Shown: in pieces, positions 1-7,576 of the stretch
Layout of the letters: every line of letters begins with the position of its first letter
Position numbering within the stretch: position 1 is the stretch's first letter
Assembly: GCA_964602985.1 (NCBI GenBank)
Contig: CAZRTJ010000038.1
Span: forward strand, 1-21,647
Source: CAYZJB01 sp964602985
GTDB taxonomy: Bacteria; CLD3; SB21
Direction: 5' to 3'
Length of the DNA stretch: 21,647 bases
Translations under genes and position numbers: made by a program
The notes under the pieces: model-generated
What the model saw: the letters and a program-made list of their open reading frames with translations, nothing else
Database searches by the model: none
What the model was told of the DNA's origin: nothing

Positions 1-49
1 TAACACTTTACCCCATCAAAGGAAGCGAGACCTTCTTTTCTAATTTACC

Positions 50-485
50 GGCTGAAAATCCCTGAGGGCCCACACGCTGCCTCGGAGAGCATCCGGGGCT
101 GTATTTTTTTGGGGTTCTGCGCCAGCGGCGCATCAGCCTGTGGCTGAAAATCCCTGAGGGCCCACACGCTGCCTCGGAGAGCATCCGGGGCTGTATTTTT
201 TTGGGGTTCTGCGCCAGCGGCGCATCAGCCTGTGGCTGAAAATCCCTGAGGGCCCACACGCTGCCTCGGAGAGCATCCGGGGCTGTATTTTTTTGGGGTT
301 CTGCGCCAGCGGCGCATCAGCCTGTGGCTGAAAATCCCTGAGGGCCCACACGCTGCCTCGGAGCGCATCCGGGGCTGTATTTTTTTGGGGTTCTGCGCCA
401 GCGGCGCATCAGCGTGTGGCTGAAAATCCCTGAGGGCCCACACGCTGCCTCGGAGCGCATCCGGGGCTGTATTTTTTTGGGGTTC
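50..485 (+). repeat. 92-bp tandem array, tRNA-tail-like units with double-hairpin insert
   Basis: There are four full 92-bp units (starting at 50, 142, 234 and 326) and a 68-nt partial unit from 418 that stops exactly at GGTTC (485). Units are nearly identical: units 4-5 read GGAGCGCAT where units 1-3 read GGAGAGCAT, and unit 4 has one C-to-G change in the second hairpin. Each unit reads as AAAATCCCTGAGGGCCCA (resembling the end of a T-loop, T-stem and 3' acceptor strand of a tRNA), then a hairpin (arms CCTCGGA and TCCGGGG, 5-nt loop) with a seven-T run like an intrinsic terminator, then GGGGTTC, then a 29-nt pair of hairpins (arms TGCGCC/GGCGCA, 3-nt loop; arms CAGCC/GGCTG, 3-nt loop). The repeat itself is certain. 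The tRNA reading is inference, supported by the matching array at the other end of the window. Confidence 0.93.
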
Positions 486-540
486 ATCCGGATTTGCCAT
501 GGATCAAGCGCTGAAGGTTGAAAATTCCTTGTTGAGTAAT

Positions 541-585
541 GACTGTGATGACAGTCTGCCTATTCCTCAAGGCGTTCGCCTTGAG
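541..585. other. Two adjacent perfect hairpins
   Basis: A 6-bp stem (GACTGT, loop GATG, ACAGTC; 541-556) is followed nine bases later by an 8-bp stem (CTCAAGGC, loop GTTC, GCCTTGAG; 566-585). Neither is followed by a T run on the plus strand, so they are not obvious terminators. They could be a remnant of a small palindromic repeat. Function is unknown. Confidence 0.45.
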
Positions 586-888
586 ATCGACAAGAAAAAC
601 GCACACCCCAAAAAAGGGGCTTTAGCTCTGACGCAAAACGCCCGGGAAAAAGACTATGTTGCCGTGAGTGAGAATTTTCTGCGCAAGGATGGATTCTGAA
701 TTGTGAAGAGGTGGGTCGATTTGGGCTAAAGCCCTGATTGATTACATCCGACATTCCGCTCCTGACGCTGAAGCCTGAGGGAATGATTCAAGAAGTCAAG
801 AACTTGCCGACTCCGAAATCCTGAGAATTTCAAGACTGCCATTCTCTTTCATAGAGACAAGTTGCACCTATCCACAGTAAACCTTGAT

Positions 889-953
889 GTTTTTGGGGGT
901 TCTGTGCCTAGACCGCGTGTGCCTATTGCGGAAAATCCTTGAGGTCCCATACG
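889..953 (+). repeat. Decayed single copy of the left array motif
   Basis: TTTTTGGGGGTTC (890-902) is followed by 29 nt (903-931) and then AAAATCCTTGAGGTCCCA (932-949). This matches the left array unit on both flanks of its insert, with a spacer of exactly the same 29-nt length. The insert keeps TG-GCC and GTGCCTATTG in register with GCCTGTGG of the array, but its first stem has decayed. The terminator-like hairpin that follows in the array is not present here. Read as a diverged single copy. Confidence 0.75.
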
Positions 954-1097
954 TAATGATGAGAAAGGCTATTGTACTGTCACATGCGACTTTGTTTTTG
1001 AATCCGAGTTGTTCTTTTTGTCCGTGTTTGCTATTCTTTACCACGGCGTACGAAATCCGTATCGTTCGGGTTCTTAACTATAATGAAGGAGGATGTG

Positions 1098-1499
1098 ATG
1101 AAGCTTGCCCCGCTGGCCGCAATGCTACTATTGGCGCTGTCCGCCGACGCACAGGATCCGTGGTCGGGTTCCTACGTTGCAAAGGGATTTCGCCCCGGAG
1201 AATCGTACCAGTCCACTCCCAGCTACGTGATCGACTGTACGATCGAAAAGAATGGCGATTACTACACGATCCGATGGTATGAGCAAGGCAAACTGGCGTA
1301 CTACGGTCTGGGAGTTCACGTAGACCACGTGCTGGGCGTGAGCTACCTCTCTGTTGATGGATCCGTTTATGGCACCGTTTCCTACCGTGATGAGAAGCAG
1401 AAAAATGGCTATCTCGTGGGCGCATGGTGCCTGGCGAAGACCAGTCCGAAGCAACAGGGCAACGGTAGTCTTGGCATGGAAGTGCTCTGGCCCAAGTAG
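1098..1499 (+). CDS. Small secreted protein, possible fibronectin-binding-like fold
   Basis: 133 aa. The start at 1098 is chosen because AAGGAGG (1086-1092) lies five bases upstream; an in-frame ATG at 1083 would lie upstream of that ribosome site. The N-terminus is a clear signal peptide (Lys at position 2, run LLLALSADAQ, probable cleavage after ADA). The mature part is rich in Tyr, Gly and beta-prone residues (GDYYTIRWYEQGKLAYYG, then GVSYLS, then YGTVSYRD and GYLVGAWC). This pattern recalls small exported proteins often labelled fibronectin-binding or of unknown function, in which a G-x-Y-x-x-x-W strand is followed by G-x-W near the end. No catalytic motif is visible. It is probably monocistronic, with a strong terminator 50 bp downstream. 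Exact function is unknown. Confidence 0.8.
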   Translation: MKLAPLAAMLLLALSADAQDPWSGSYVAKGFRPGESYQSTPSYVIDCTIEKNGDYYTIRWYEQGKLAYYGLGVHVDHVLGVSYLSVDGSVYGTVSYRDEKQKNGYLVGAWCLAKTSPKQQGNGSLGMEVLWPK

Positions 1500-1548
1500 C
1501 TTGCGTCGGGGCGACGGGCTATTTTTTACAGGAACGATTCGTTAGCAT

Positions 1549-1572
1549 CCCCGGAGAAAGCCGGGGTTTTTT
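1549..1572 (+). terminator. Rho-independent terminator
   Basis: A perfect 6-bp GC stem (CCCCGG, loop AGAAAG, CCGGGG) is followed at once by TTTTTT. It lies 50 bp after the stop of the small secreted protein and separates it from the peptidase gene. Confidence 0.9.
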
Positions 1573-1684
1573 GTGATCCGTCCTCTGCCAGGTGGACCGG
1601 GACCTCCTGTCGGCCTCTCATTGACTTCCAACCTGATTTTTCATACTAATGGCAGAACATGGACTTAGTGGCAGGATTCATCTT

Positions 1685-3445
1685 ATGCGTACATCCCTAC
1701 TCGTATTGCAGACTCTCCTGATTGCCGGTTGCCAAGTCGCACGCAATCCGTACGTCAACAAGGAGATTACCAAAGAAGAACTGAAGTATCATATTGAGAT
1801 TCTCGCGTCGGATTCGCTGCAGGGACGCGAGGCGGGAGGCCAGGGACACCGCCTGGCTGTCGATTACCTGGTCTCGGAGATGCAGAGTTATGGACTGCGA
1901 CCGCTGGGGGACAGCGGACGGTACGAGCAGGATTTCGAGATCATCACCGGCGTTCGGGCGGGAGAGGAAAGTCATCTTGAGACGGCTGACCGCACCATGA
2001 AACTTCACTCGGATTTCCGTCCGCTGACATTTTCTGCAGACACGTCCGCAGAAGGCACGCCCATCTATGCAGGGTACGGTATTTCCGCACCCGCCGAGGG
2101 ATACGATGACTATGCCAATCTGGACGCTCACGGAAAGATCGTAGTCGTCTCACGCTATGCGCCGGATGGGGACAATCCGCATTCGGCTTTTTATACGCAT
2201 TCGGCATTGCGGAAAAAAGTTAGCGAAGCCGAAAATCGGGGCGCCGTCGGCGTGGTTGTAGTCAACGGCGAGGGTGAGGATACGCCGGTGGAATTGCGAT
2301 ACGATCGAGCAGGGGGAAATTACAAGATCCCCGCGATCTCGGTGACGCGAGAAGTGGCGGCGATTCTGCTGGGCATCCAGACAAAAAACCTGGACGCAGT
2401 CGAATCGGCGATCCGGGGCACCCGCAAGACGAAATCGCTGACGGGGGTCGGGGTCATTCGGATGAAAACCCGGGTGATCGTCGAACGAAGCATGACCAGC
2501 AATGTGGTTGGGATGATTCCGGGAACGTCAGACGAATACGTTGTAATCGGGGCACATGCGGATCACCTGGGGATGGGACAGAATAACTCGCTGTATCGGG
2601 GCGAACCCGCCATTCACAACGGCGCCGATGACAATGCGTCCGGCACATCATCCATTTTGGAGTTGGCTCAATATTTTGTGCAACGGACTCTGAAACGAAA
2701 TGTGATCGTCATTGCGTTTTCGGCGGAGGAAATGGGTTTGCTGGGATCCAAGCATTTTGTCGAACATCCCCCGGTCGAGTTGTCCAAGATCGTCGCCATG
2801 TTGAATTTTGACATGGTCGGGCGCATGAAGGATCGAAAACTGGTTGTCTATGGCATCGGCACCTCTCCGGGGTTCCGGGAGATTCTGAATGCACACGCCG
2901 ATACATCGCGCGTTCATCTTTCGTTGAAGAACGACGGGAACGGTCCCAGCGACTTTGCGGAATTCTATCGCAAGGATATTCCCGTACTGGCCTTCTTTAC
3001 GGATCTCCATGAGGATTACCATCGGCCGTCAGACGACGCGGACAAGATCAACGTCGAGGGACAATGGGACGTGGTTCAGATGGCGGCGCGGGTCATCGAG
3101 CAATTGGCGCAGGACTCCGCGCGTCCGGTCTTTACTCGTGTGCAAGGCGAAACGTCGGGCGCCATGCGCGGATTCAAAGTGTCGTTGAGTGTGGTGCCCA
3201 GCTATTCCTTCGACGGTGAAGGAATGAAGGTGGACGATGTGAATCCGGGCGGACCGGGCGATCATGCCGGAATGAAAAAGGGCGACGTCATCGTCAAATT
3301 CGGAGGGAAACCGATCCGGAATATTTATGATTACACCTATGCCCTGGGAGAATTCAATCCCGGTCAACAGGTGGATGTCGTGGTCAGGCGGGGATCGGAA
3401 GAGGTGACGCTTTCTGTGAAATTGGAGGCGGCAAAACGGCGTTGA
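1685..3445 (+). CDS. M28-family zinc aminopeptidase lipoprotein with PA and PDZ domains
   Basis: 586 aa. The start at 1685 places a lipoprotein signal at the N-terminus (LLIAGC, lipidated Cys16) with AGGA eight bases upstream; the ATG at 1649 would add 12 residues before the signal. Order: lipobox; N-terminal helical part; PA-like insert around 125-215 (GYGISAP to GVVVVNG); M28 peptidase around 275-480; C-terminal PDZ around 495-586 (GGPGDHAGMKKGDVIVKFGG). All expected di-zinc residues are visible: H291 and D293 (GAHADHLG), bridging D315 (NGADDNASG), E348/E349 (SAEEMG), D376 (FDMVG) and H446 (YHRPSDD). Family knowledge predicts removal of N-terminal residues from peptides at the envelope; substrate is unknown. 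Its stop overlaps the next gene by four bases, implying co-translation with the glycosyltransferase. Confidence 0.93.
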   Translation: MRTSLLVLQTLLIAGCQVARNPYVNKEITKEELKYHIEILASDSLQGREAGGQGHRLAVDYLVSEMQSYGLRPLGDSGRYEQDFEIITGVRAGEESHLETADRTMKLHSDFRPLTFSADTSAEGTPIYAGYGISAPAEGYDDYANLDAHGKIVVVSRYAPDGDNPHSAFYTHSALRKKVSEAENRGAVGVVVVNGEGEDTPVELRYDRAGGNYKIPAISVTREVAAILLGIQTKNLDAVESAIRGTRKTKSLTGVGVIRMKTRVIVERSMTSNVVGMIPGTSDEYVVIGAHADHLGMGQNNSLYRGEPAIHNGADDNASGTSSILELAQYFVQRTLKRNVIVIAFSAEEMGLLGSKHFVEHPPVELSKIVAMLNFDMVGRMKDRKLVVYGIGTSPGFREILNAHADTSRVHLSLKNDGNGPSDFAEFYRKDIPVLAFFTDLHEDYHRPSDDADKINVEGQWDVVQMAARVIEQLAQDSARPVFTRVQGETSGAMRGFKVSLSVVPSYSFDGEGMKVDDVNPGGPGDHAGMKKGDVIVKFGGKPIRNIYDYTYALGEFNPGQQVDVVVRRGSEEVTLSVKLEAAKRR

Positions 3446-4563
3446 AGATCTGTTTTGTCTCTGACTTCTGTCTGAACGATTCTTCGGCAATCATTACTGG
3501 CGTCATGGTGCAGACGCACCTGCTGGCACGGACATTCGCGAAACGGGGCTGGGAGGTAGAATACATCGCGTCGACGTCCGTCGAACTTCCTGAGTCGTCG
3601 AAGGGCGTCCGATATCGCTTCTACCCGCGGCGACGATTCTTCCGATGGTTGGACGTTCTGAGGATTTGGCGCCGCCTCGCGCAATCGGATGCGGATGTAT
3701 ATTACCAGCGCGGACGGGATTTCTTCACTGGAATTATCGCACTGTACTGTCGCAGGCATCGAAAGAAGTTTCTGTGGGCAAGCGCAGGAGAGACCGGACT
3801 GGAAAAAAACAAGTTCCGGTCCCAGCTGGCACGAAAAAAAAGAAACGGGCTTGTCAAACTCCTTCTCTTGCCGGAGGCGTGGCTTCTGGATACATTGTGT
3901 CATGAGGGGGTAAGAAAGGCCAGCGCCGTGATCGTACAGACCGAAACGCAACAAGCCCGATTGAGAGAGACGTTTCATCGAGAAAGCGTGGTGATTCAAT
4001 CCGGGCATGAGGCGCCGGCCGCGATCGAGCGCGCGCTGCCGTGGAAGGCGCTATGGATCGGCAGTTTGAAAGCGGTGAAGCAACCGGAAGAATTTCTGAA
4101 ACTGGCGGAATTGTGCCAGGGCATGGAATGTGAATTCCTGATCGCGGGACAGATGGCCGATCCGGTCCTGGGGGAGAGAATTCGAGCGTCTGCGGCCCGT
4201 TGGCCACGCGTCCATTTTCTCGGAGCGATTCCATTCGAGAAGAGCGGCGATTTGATTGCTTCCGCACATGTGCTTGTGAATACAACCATCGCGGGATACG
4301 AGGGACTGCCCAATGCGTTTGTGCAGGCCTGGCTTGGAGGCACGGCCATCCTGAGTCTGTCCGCCGATCCGGATGGGGTGTTGGGTCGGCAGGGTTTGGG
4401 ATTCCCATGCGCCACCGTGAACGAAATGGCCGCGCATCTCCAACGATGGATCGACCATCCGGAGGAATGGCGCCGCATCAGCGATCAGGCTCGCTCGTAC
4501 GGAAAGAAATTCTCGATCGAAACGATAGCGGATCAGATCGCGGATTTGATTCACGTTCTTTGA
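3442..4563 (+). CDS. Glycosyltransferase, GT4-like GT-B fold
   Basis: 373 aa starting with TTG. The chosen start gives MKICFVSDFC, a typical first strand of GT-B enzymes, and the start overlaps the peptidase stop (TTGA). No good Shine-Dalgarno lies at the ideal distance, which fits translational coupling. N-terminal half: acceptor-binding Rossmann domain with a conserved-looking MVQTHLLARTFAKRGWEV. C-terminal half: LWIGSLKAVKQPEEFLKLAEL and FLIAGQMAD (nucleotide-sugar domain), then YEGLPNAFVQAW with E287 in the usual donor-sugar position, all as in GT4 enzymes. It probably adds a sugar to an envelope glycan or lipid; donor and acceptor are unknown. Its stop codon touches the 5' end of rnpB, so readthrough transcription into rnpB is possible. 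Confidence 0.88.
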   Translation: MKICFVSDFCLNDSSAIITGVMVQTHLLARTFAKRGWEVEYIASTSVELPESSKGVRYRFYPRRRFFRWLDVLRIWRRLAQSDADVYYQRGRDFFTGIIALYCRRHRKKFLWASAGETGLEKNKFRSQLARKKRNGLVKLLLLPEAWLLDTLCHEGVRKASAVIVQTETQQARLRETFHRESVVIQSGHEAPAAIERALPWKALWIGSLKAVKQPEEFLKLAELCQGMECEFLIAGQMADPVLGERIRASAARWPRVHFLGAIPFEKSGDLIASAHVLVNTTIAGYEGLPNAFVQAWLGGTAILSLSADPDGVLGRQGLGFPCATVNEMAAHLQRWIDHPEEWRRISDQARSYGKKFSIETIADQIADLIHVL

Positions 4564-4996
4564 CAAGCAGACGGGACAATCGCTCCGCACAAACGGAGAG
4601 GAAAGTCCGAACTCCACAAGGCAGGATGCCGGCAGAGGTATCTCTGATACGCAATGCCGGGTGCGTGGGTCGAGAGGCCCCGTAACGGAAAGTGGAACAG
4701 AAAACAAACCGTCCCGGCGCAAGTCGGGATAAGGGTGAAATCGTGCGGTAAGAGCGCACGCGGCGGTTCAGCAATGTCCGTCGTGCCAAACCCCTTCCGG
4801 AGCAAGATCAAATAAGAATGCGTTCGCCTCGGCGAAGAGATCCGCCTGATCAATTCGAAAGGGCGCATTCGGGTAGATCGCACCGAAGTCGGTTCGTGAT
4901 GCGTGCATTACGCGCCAGACGACGGATGGGTCGGCTTCGGTCGGCACATAGATAAATGATTGTCCTCGACAGAATTCGGCTTACACGTCTGCTGTT
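4562..4996 (+). ncRNA. rnpB: RNase P RNA, bacterial type A
   Basis: This is the catalytic RNA of ribonuclease P, which trims the 5' leader from pre-tRNAs. Diagnostic conserved blocks appear in order: GAGGAAAGTCCG (from 4598), AAGGGTGAAA (4732-4741), GGTAAGAGCGCAC (about 4747-4759), CCTTCCGGAGCAAGATCAAA (about 4793-4812), GGGTAGATCGC near 4871, GATAAATGAT (4951-4960) and ACAGAATTCGGCTTAC (4969-4984). The ends are set by helix P1: AGCAGACG (4566-4573) pairs perfectly with CGTCTGCT (4986-4993). The 5' end sits on the stop codon of the glycosyltransferase. I see no convincing promoter immediately upstream, so a promoter would lie inside that gene, or transcription reads through from it. Exact ends may be off by a few bases. 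Confidence 0.96.
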
Positions 4997-5026
4997 ATTT
5001 GTTTCGGCGCCTGGGAAGGCCTGCGA

Positions 5027-5743
5027 TCATGATGCGGTGAGTAATTCACTCAGCTTCCTGAAGACAAATCCCCTTTGCTTCAATTGAGGAACCAGTTGTT
5101 CCACAGCCGCAACAGTCTGGCCACGGTCAACGGCCGGTGTGGTTCCGCCGTCGTGAAGGATGATGATCGATCCGTTGCGGACTCGTTCCAGCACGCGGCG
5201 AACGATGACAGCCGTTCCGGGTCGGTGCGGATCGCGCGGATACACGTCACCCACTACGGCCCGATATTCGCAGGATTGAATCGCATCGAGCGTGGACGAG
5301 GACGCCAATCCCATCGGCGGGCGCATCAGTCGGGCCGCCCCCGGATCGATCGAACGGATGACGGTGTCGGCATCCATGATCTCCTCGCACACAGTCCGGG
5401 TGGAGAGCGGAATCAAGAGCCGGTGACGGTGCGTGTGATTGACAATCTCGTGACCCTCCCGGACGATACGCTCGGCCAGCGTCGCATGCCGCTCGGCGTG
5501 ACGACCGATCAGGAAAAACGTGGCCTTGGTCTGATGCCGCGCGAGAATGTCCAGGAGTCGGGGAGTGTATTCCGGATGGGGTCCGTCGTCAAAAGTGAGC
5601 GACACGTGAGGCGATCCCGTCGGCCCGCGCCAGACGATTCTCCGAATCCATCGACTGGCAAAATGTTCGATCGATGAGTGGTAGCTGAGATGACTGAGCA
5701 TGCTCTGAATTCGCCCGCCGTCAAATCGATGAATCCAACTCAT
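5027..5743 (-). CDS. Polysaccharide deacetylase (NodB domain)
   Basis: 238 aa. The start at 5743 overlaps the stop of the upstream acyltransferase gene (ATGA); the longer frame upstream is coding in another frame for that gene. NodB motifs are in order: LTFDDGP (D52 catalytic base, D53 metal), NHTHRH (H103 and H107 metal ligands, an H-T-x-x-H motif), MRPPMG, and ILHDGG near the end. Family members (carbohydrate esterase 4) remove N- or O-acetyl groups from peptidoglycan, chitin or exopolysaccharide using a divalent metal. There is no clear signal peptide, only a basic, aromatic N-terminus (SRWIRRIVWRG), so location is uncertain. Coupling to an acyltransferase suggests envelope or glycolipid modification. 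It converges on rnpB with about 30 bp between them. Confidence 0.93.
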   Translation of the reverse strand: MSWIHRFDGGRIQSMLSHLSYHSSIEHFASRWIRRIVWRGPTGSPHVSLTFDDGPHPEYTPRLLDILARHQTKATFFLIGRHAERHATLAERIVREGHEIVNHTHRHRLLIPLSTRTVCEEIMDADTVIRSIDPGAARLMRPPMGLASSSTLDAIQSCEYRAVVGDVYPRDPHRPGTAVIVRRVLERVRNGSIIILHDGGTTPAVDRGQTVAAVEQLVPQLKQRGFVFRKLSELLTAS

Positions 5744-7134
5744 GCCACACCCGCCAGAGTCAAATACTCGTCCCGATAACGATTCATGTCCTCGATCAAG
5801 AGTCTTCGTTCCCGACGCAGTCGATGCAGGAGTCCGCGACGCGTGATCAACAGGATGGACAGGGCGATGAGATCTCTCTCGGTGCGCATGATGCGGGAAT
5901 ACGTGAGCGCAAACAGCCCGGCAAACGGGAGGCTCACGAAATAGACGACGGCCGCCCACATGCCCCACTGGTAATGCACCAGCGATGTTTGAACGCCGTA
6001 GAACAAGAGGAACGCGGGTCCTCCCGCAAACAGCAATGCCGTCAGAATCTTCGTGCGTTCGTGCAGAAATTTCTTCGCCTGACGAACGGCGATCTGGTGG
6101 GGTAAGAAATTATTGGCGATGCCGTACAGGGCGATGGGAAGACCGGGGAGCGCAATCAGGAGTTTGACAAGACTTTTGCGAAAGGCCTTTCGCAAACGCA
6201 AGTCCTCTTTGAGCATACCGTCGTGGATGTGGAGCGCGTTTAATTTACGAAGATAGGCCTCCACTCTTTGCCGAAAGACCTGAACCCGTGCGGGCGCTTT
6301 GGCATAGAAATACTCCACACAGCCGGCAATTTTCTGCGTCGCGAGGAAGGCTTCTACGTTGGCTGAGGCGGCGTCGCCCTGTCGGGGGAGGGATTGCAGC
6401 AATTCGTCTTTGTAGATTCGTTCGACATCGCGAACCAGATCGTCGAGCTCGACATGCTGCAGGTGAATCGTCAGGGAGGCCAGGGCGTCCTGTATCCGCT
6501 GGGTGAGTTCCTGGACCGCAGAAACCGAATCGGTAACGTACTTCGGAAACAGGTCAACGAGCGGAAGGTGCTCGCCGATATTGATCAGGATCGTGGAGCG
6601 GAATCGGCTTCGGGAGAAGAAATGCAATCCGACCGGGATGACCCGCACTCCGAGTTGATTGTCGTTTCTGCGCTCGGCTTCCAACACGATCCGCGCGGCG
6701 CCGGTCTTCAGTTGTTTGACACTGCGTAACATGTCGCTTGTCCCCTCCGGGAAAATGCCGATCGTCTGGCCTTCTTCCAGCGCCTCGTAACACGCGGCAA
6801 AAGCGGCCGTGTTGTCGTGGTACTTGTCTGAGGATTCGCCCTTGCGGGTGACGGGGATGACCCCGCAACTGCGCAGGAACCGATCGGCCAGTTTGTTTCG
6901 GAAAAGACCGGAATGACCGATGTAATTGACCTTGCGTGAAATCGCGACGCCCATTACGAAGGCGTCCATAATGGAATTCGGGTGATTGGCGACAAATAGG
7001 ATGGGTCCTCTGTCCGGGATCCGTTCCGCATTGCGAATTTCGATTTCCCGAAAGAAAACGGACAGGACAAACCTGCCGATCGCCCGAATGAAGCGGTACA
7101 CCAATGGCCGAGGCTCGAACTGGTACGAAGGCAT
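5740..7134 (-). CDS. Membrane phospholipid/glycerol acyltransferase (PlsC-like)
   Basis: 464 aa from 7134. The frame stays open to 7428, but that extension runs against the plus-strand membrane gene and looks non-coding, so MPSYQFEPRP is taken as the start; no good Shine-Dalgarno is seen. Acyltransferase motifs: VANHPNSIMDAF (H51 and D57, a slightly longer H-to-D spacing that I believe occurs in a PlsC-like subgroup), then IGIFPEGTSDM (128-135, acyl-acceptor site), then VIPVGLHFF. The C-terminal third carries several hydrophobic segments (around LIALPGLPIALYGIANNFL, ILTALLFAGGPAFLLFYGV, WAAVVYFVSLPFAGLFAL) and a very basic tail. Predicted to transfer acyl chains to lysophospholipid or a related acceptor at the inner membrane. 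It is the first gene of a two-gene unit with the deacetylase. Confidence 0.9.
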   Translation of the reverse strand: MPSYQFEPRPLVYRFIRAIGRFVLSVFFREIEIRNAERIPDRGPILFVANHPNSIMDAFVMGVAISRKVNYIGHSGLFRNKLADRFLRSCGVIPVTRKGESSDKYHDNTAAFAACYEALEEGQTIGIFPEGTSDMLRSVKQLKTGAARIVLEAERRNDNQLGVRVIPVGLHFFSRSRFRSTILINIGEHLPLVDLFPKYVTDSVSAVQELTQRIQDALASLTIHLQHVELDDLVRDVERIYKDELLQSLPRQGDAASANVEAFLATQKIAGCVEYFYAKAPARVQVFRQRVEAYLRKLNALHIHDGMLKEDLRLRKAFRKSLVKLLIALPGLPIALYGIANNFLPHQIAVRQAKKFLHERTKILTALLFAGGPAFLLFYGVQTSLVHYQWGMWAAVVYFVSLPFAGLFALTYSRIMRTERDLIALSILLITRRGLLHRLRRERRLLIEDMNRYRDEYLTLAGVA

Positions 7135-7225
7135 GCGCAGAAAATAAGCGGATCGACGGCCATATCCAAGTCTTGAAGAGATGACGGCAATTGACGAACT
7201 TAGCCGAACCCCTGAAGGAGGATTT

Positions 7226-7537
7226 ATGGCAAGCGCCACATCGATCATGACCATTGTGTACCAATTGCCCCAGTTGATCATCGCCGTCATCGGCCTGGTG
7301 CTGTCCTTGCAGCAACTCCCCACGCATCGGCGGAAGGCACAACTGGCCGCGGGCGCATTTGCGATTCTGTTGGGGAGTGTGGTGATTCGAGTGATCATGA
7401 ACTTCCTGACCTCGTGGATGGTGAACACCGGTTCTGGTGTCGCGAACGCGGCATTTAACGTGATGTGGCCCGTGCAGACCGTCCTTTCGATCGTGACGTG
7501 GGTCCTTATTCTCCTCGCATTGTTTCGGTCCGAGTGA
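7226..7537 (+). CDS. Small membrane protein, three predicted helices
   Basis: 103 aa. The start at 7226 has GAAGGAGG at 7214-7221, an ideal ribosome site; the frame extends upstream to 7181 but without such a site. Three hydrophobic stretches are visible: IIAVIGLVLSL, GAFAILLGSVVIRVIMNFL and TVLSIVTWVLILLALF, joined by a short basic loop (THRRKAQ). I do not recognise a family. It is the first plus-strand gene after the divergent acyltransferase and may head the following gene group. Confidence 0.75.
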   Translation: MASATSIMTIVYQLPQLIIAVIGLVLSLQQLPTHRRKAQLAAGAFAILLGSVVIRVIMNFLTSWMVNTGSGVANAAFNVMWPVQTVLSIVTWVLILLALFRSE

Positions 7538-7576
7538 TCTCATGAATCGAAGTCTCTTGTCTTGCGAATCGACAAA

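Larger units (their letters stand above)
486..1097. other. Gene-poor stretch with hairpins
   Basis: I see no convincing gene here. Visible structures are: GACTGT/ACAGTC (541-556, 4-nt loop); CTCAAGGC/GCCTTGAG (566-585, 4-nt loop); CCCC, six A, GGGG (606-619); and the ten-base pair GGGCTTTAGC (617-626) / GCTAAAGCCC (725-734), inverted relative to each other about 100 bp apart. A decayed copy of the left array motif lies at 889-953. The stretch looks like decayed repeat material. The good Shine-Dalgarno AAGGAGG at 1086-1092 belongs to the next gene. Confidence 0.5.

Noticed and set aside
50..485. CRISPR array
   Set aside because: The units are nearly identical along their whole length, with no variable spacers between short repeats, and no cas genes are near.
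8..500. Open reading frames on the minus strand across the left array
   Set aside because: They are periodic translations of the 92-bp repeat, with no ribosome site and no protein character.
499..699. 66-residue frame starting at ATG 499
   Set aside because: No ribosome site, no similarity I recognise, and it runs through two perfect hairpins; probably not a gene.
1079..1084. TATAAT as -10 of the small secreted protein
   Set aside because: Transcription would start inside the ribosome site AAGGAGG (1086-1092), and there is no good -35 at the right distance.
884..1282. 132-residue frame overlapping the small secreted protein
   Set aside because: It starts in the decayed repeat copy and overlaps the well-supported gene at 1098 in another frame.
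7135..7428. N-terminal extension of the acyltransferase to 7428
   Set aside because: It runs opposite to the small membrane protein gene, which has an excellent ribosome site, and the extension does not look like a protein N-terminus.
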